DNA of 21,572 nt from Bacilli bacterium (GTDB lineage: Bacteria > Bacillota_I > Bacilli_A > RFN20 > CAG-826): contig JAKSVY010000027.1 of NCBI GenBank assembly GCA_024413875.1, forward strand, positions 1-21,572. Reading direction: 5' to 3'. This document shows, in pieces, positions 20,796-21,572 of this stretch. Position numbers and translations under genes: made by a program. The notes under the pieces are model-generated. The model saw nothing but the letters and a program-made list of their open reading frames with translations, searched no databases and was not told the DNA's origin. The number at the start of each line of letters is the position of its first letter. Positions within the stretch are counted from its first letter, which is position 1.

Positions 20796-21565
20796 GAATA
20801 ACTATTTTGACTTTATTTCCAGAAATGTTTGAAGGATTCGTCTCGAATTCTATTATTAAGCGCGCAATCAGAAAAGAAATTGTTGAAGTCAAAGTAGTTA
20901 ATATTAGAGACTACACCCTTGATAAATATGGACGCGTTGATACTCCACCAGTAGGCGGAGGAGCAGGCCTTATTATGAAATGTCAACCTGTTGTCGATGC
21001 AATTAAGGCCAATTCTTGCGAGAAAACTCACAAAATACTTATGTCACCTCGTGGTGAGAAATATTCACAAAAGAAAGCTATCCAATTCTCAAAATTAGAT
21101 GACTTATTAATTGTTTGTGGCCACTATGAAGGAATCGATGAAAGAGTTAATAATTACGTTGATGAATTAGTGTCAATTGGAGACTACATTCTCACAGGTG
21201 GAGAAATACCTGCTATGGGAATTGCAGATTCAGTAATTAGATTACTTGATGGTGCAATCACTGATATCTCACTTGATGAAGAATCATTCAACAATAACGC
21301 TCTTGAATATCCTCAATATACAGAACCAGCTAATTACGATGGTTATGAAGTCCCAAACATTCTATACACAGGTAATCACACTGCTATTGAGAAATATCAT
21401 CGCAAAGAGTCACTTCGTTTAACAAAAGAATATCGCCCTGATCTATTTGAAAAATTAGAATTATCCAAGCAAGATAAAAAACTTCTTCAAGAATTAGAAG
21501 AAGGTAATGAAAATCCTGATTGGATGAAAAAAGCCCTTGAGAAAGGGCATAAATTCACTAAATAG
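20792..21565 (+). CDS. trmD: tRNA (guanine-N1-)-methyltransferase TrmD
   Basis: SAM-dependent methylation of G37 in tRNAs with G36, including the proline tRNAs, preventing +1 frameshifts. 257 residues, slightly above the usual 240-250. It has the knotted SPOUT fold's motifs: MRITILTLFPEMFEGF, VDTPPVGGGAGLIMK, SPRGEKYSQKKA, CGHYEGIDERV, and SIGDYILTGGEIPAM. GGAAGG lies 6 nt before the ATG, which overlaps the rimM stop. The gene is complete, ending 7 nt before the window edge. rplS does not follow. Confidence 0.97.
   Translation: MRITILTLFPEMFEGFVSNSIIKRAIRKEIVEVKVVNIRDYTLDKYGRVDTPPVGGGAGLIMKCQPVVDAIKANSCEKTHKILMSPRGEKYSQKKAIQFSKLDDLLIVCGHYEGIDERVNNYVDELVSIGDYILTGGEIPAMGIADSVIRLLDGAITDISLDEESFNNNALEYPQYTEPANYDGYEVPNILYTGNHTAIEKYHRKESLRLTKEYRPDLFEKLELSKQDKKLLQELEEGNENPDWMKKALEKGHKFTK
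21527..21548 (-). terminator. Terminator in the end of trmD for a convergent transcript
   Basis: Read on the minus strand, GCCCTT-TCTC-AAGGGC (21533-21548) is followed by six T (21527-21532). It has the form of an intrinsic terminator for a minus-strand gene beyond the right edge. On the plus strand no T-tract follows, so it would not end the trmD transcript. Confidence 0.5.
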
Positions 21566-21572
21566 AGTTTAT

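Noticed and set aside
1..21572. CRISPR array, insertion sequence, T-box or other classic riboswitch
   Set aside because: No regular direct repeats, transposase frames, terminal inverted repeats or T-box specifier/antiterminator pattern were seen.

Overview
The window is a block of bacterial housekeeping genes from a low-GC, AT-rich Firmicute (Bacilli or an Erysipelotrichia/RF39-like relative). The signs are a Gram-positive-type PolC, the Bacillus-like neighbourhood (rplS, rbgA, dprA, topA, xerC/codV, rpsB-tsf-pyrH-frr-uppS-cdsA-dxr-rseP-polC), intrinsic terminators with T-tracts and AGGAGG-type ribosome binding sites. TGA is used as a stop (rseP and uppS both end in the ATGA overlap), so the mycoplasma code does not apply. 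The MEP isoprenoid gene dxr, uppS and a site-2 protease point to a walled cell.

Layout, left to right. (1) 1-160: N-terminal fragment of an unrecognised membrane protein (minus). (2) 272-1012: a TRIC/YadS-type membrane protein in its own unit (minus). (3) 1063-9998: a tightly packed minus-strand operon uppS-cdsA-dxr-rseP-polC-tRNA-Pro, with overlaps or 1-nt gaps throughout, ending in a terminator after the tRNA. (4) 10073-13398: rpsB-tsf-pyrH-frr, with its own promoter and a structured 5' leader. (5) 13413-14327 xerC-like recombinase, 14366-16465 topA, 16571-17356 dprA, and 17471-19056 lepB-rbgA, all minus. (6) 19182-19529: rplS as a single-gene unit with a leader (minus). (7) 19754-21565: the divergent plus-strand operon rpsP-khpA-rimM-trmD.

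The genes cover translation (S2, S16, L19, EF-Ts, RRF, RimM, TrmD, RbgA, KhpA), membrane and envelope synthesis (UppS, CdsA, Dxr, RseP, LepB), DNA metabolism (PolC, TopA, DprA, XerC) and nucleotide supply (PyrH). No mobile element, CRISPR array or accessory system is visible.

The most interesting signals are regulatory. Five unit-leading genes (TRIC, uppS, xerC, topA, lepB) have a -10 box only 7-11 nt before the ATG, which implies leaderless or near-leaderless mRNAs. A textbook terminator hairpin lies inside rimM. rpsB and rplS have structured leaders. Relative to the Bacillus order, the rpsP-trmD operon is inverted away from rplS.
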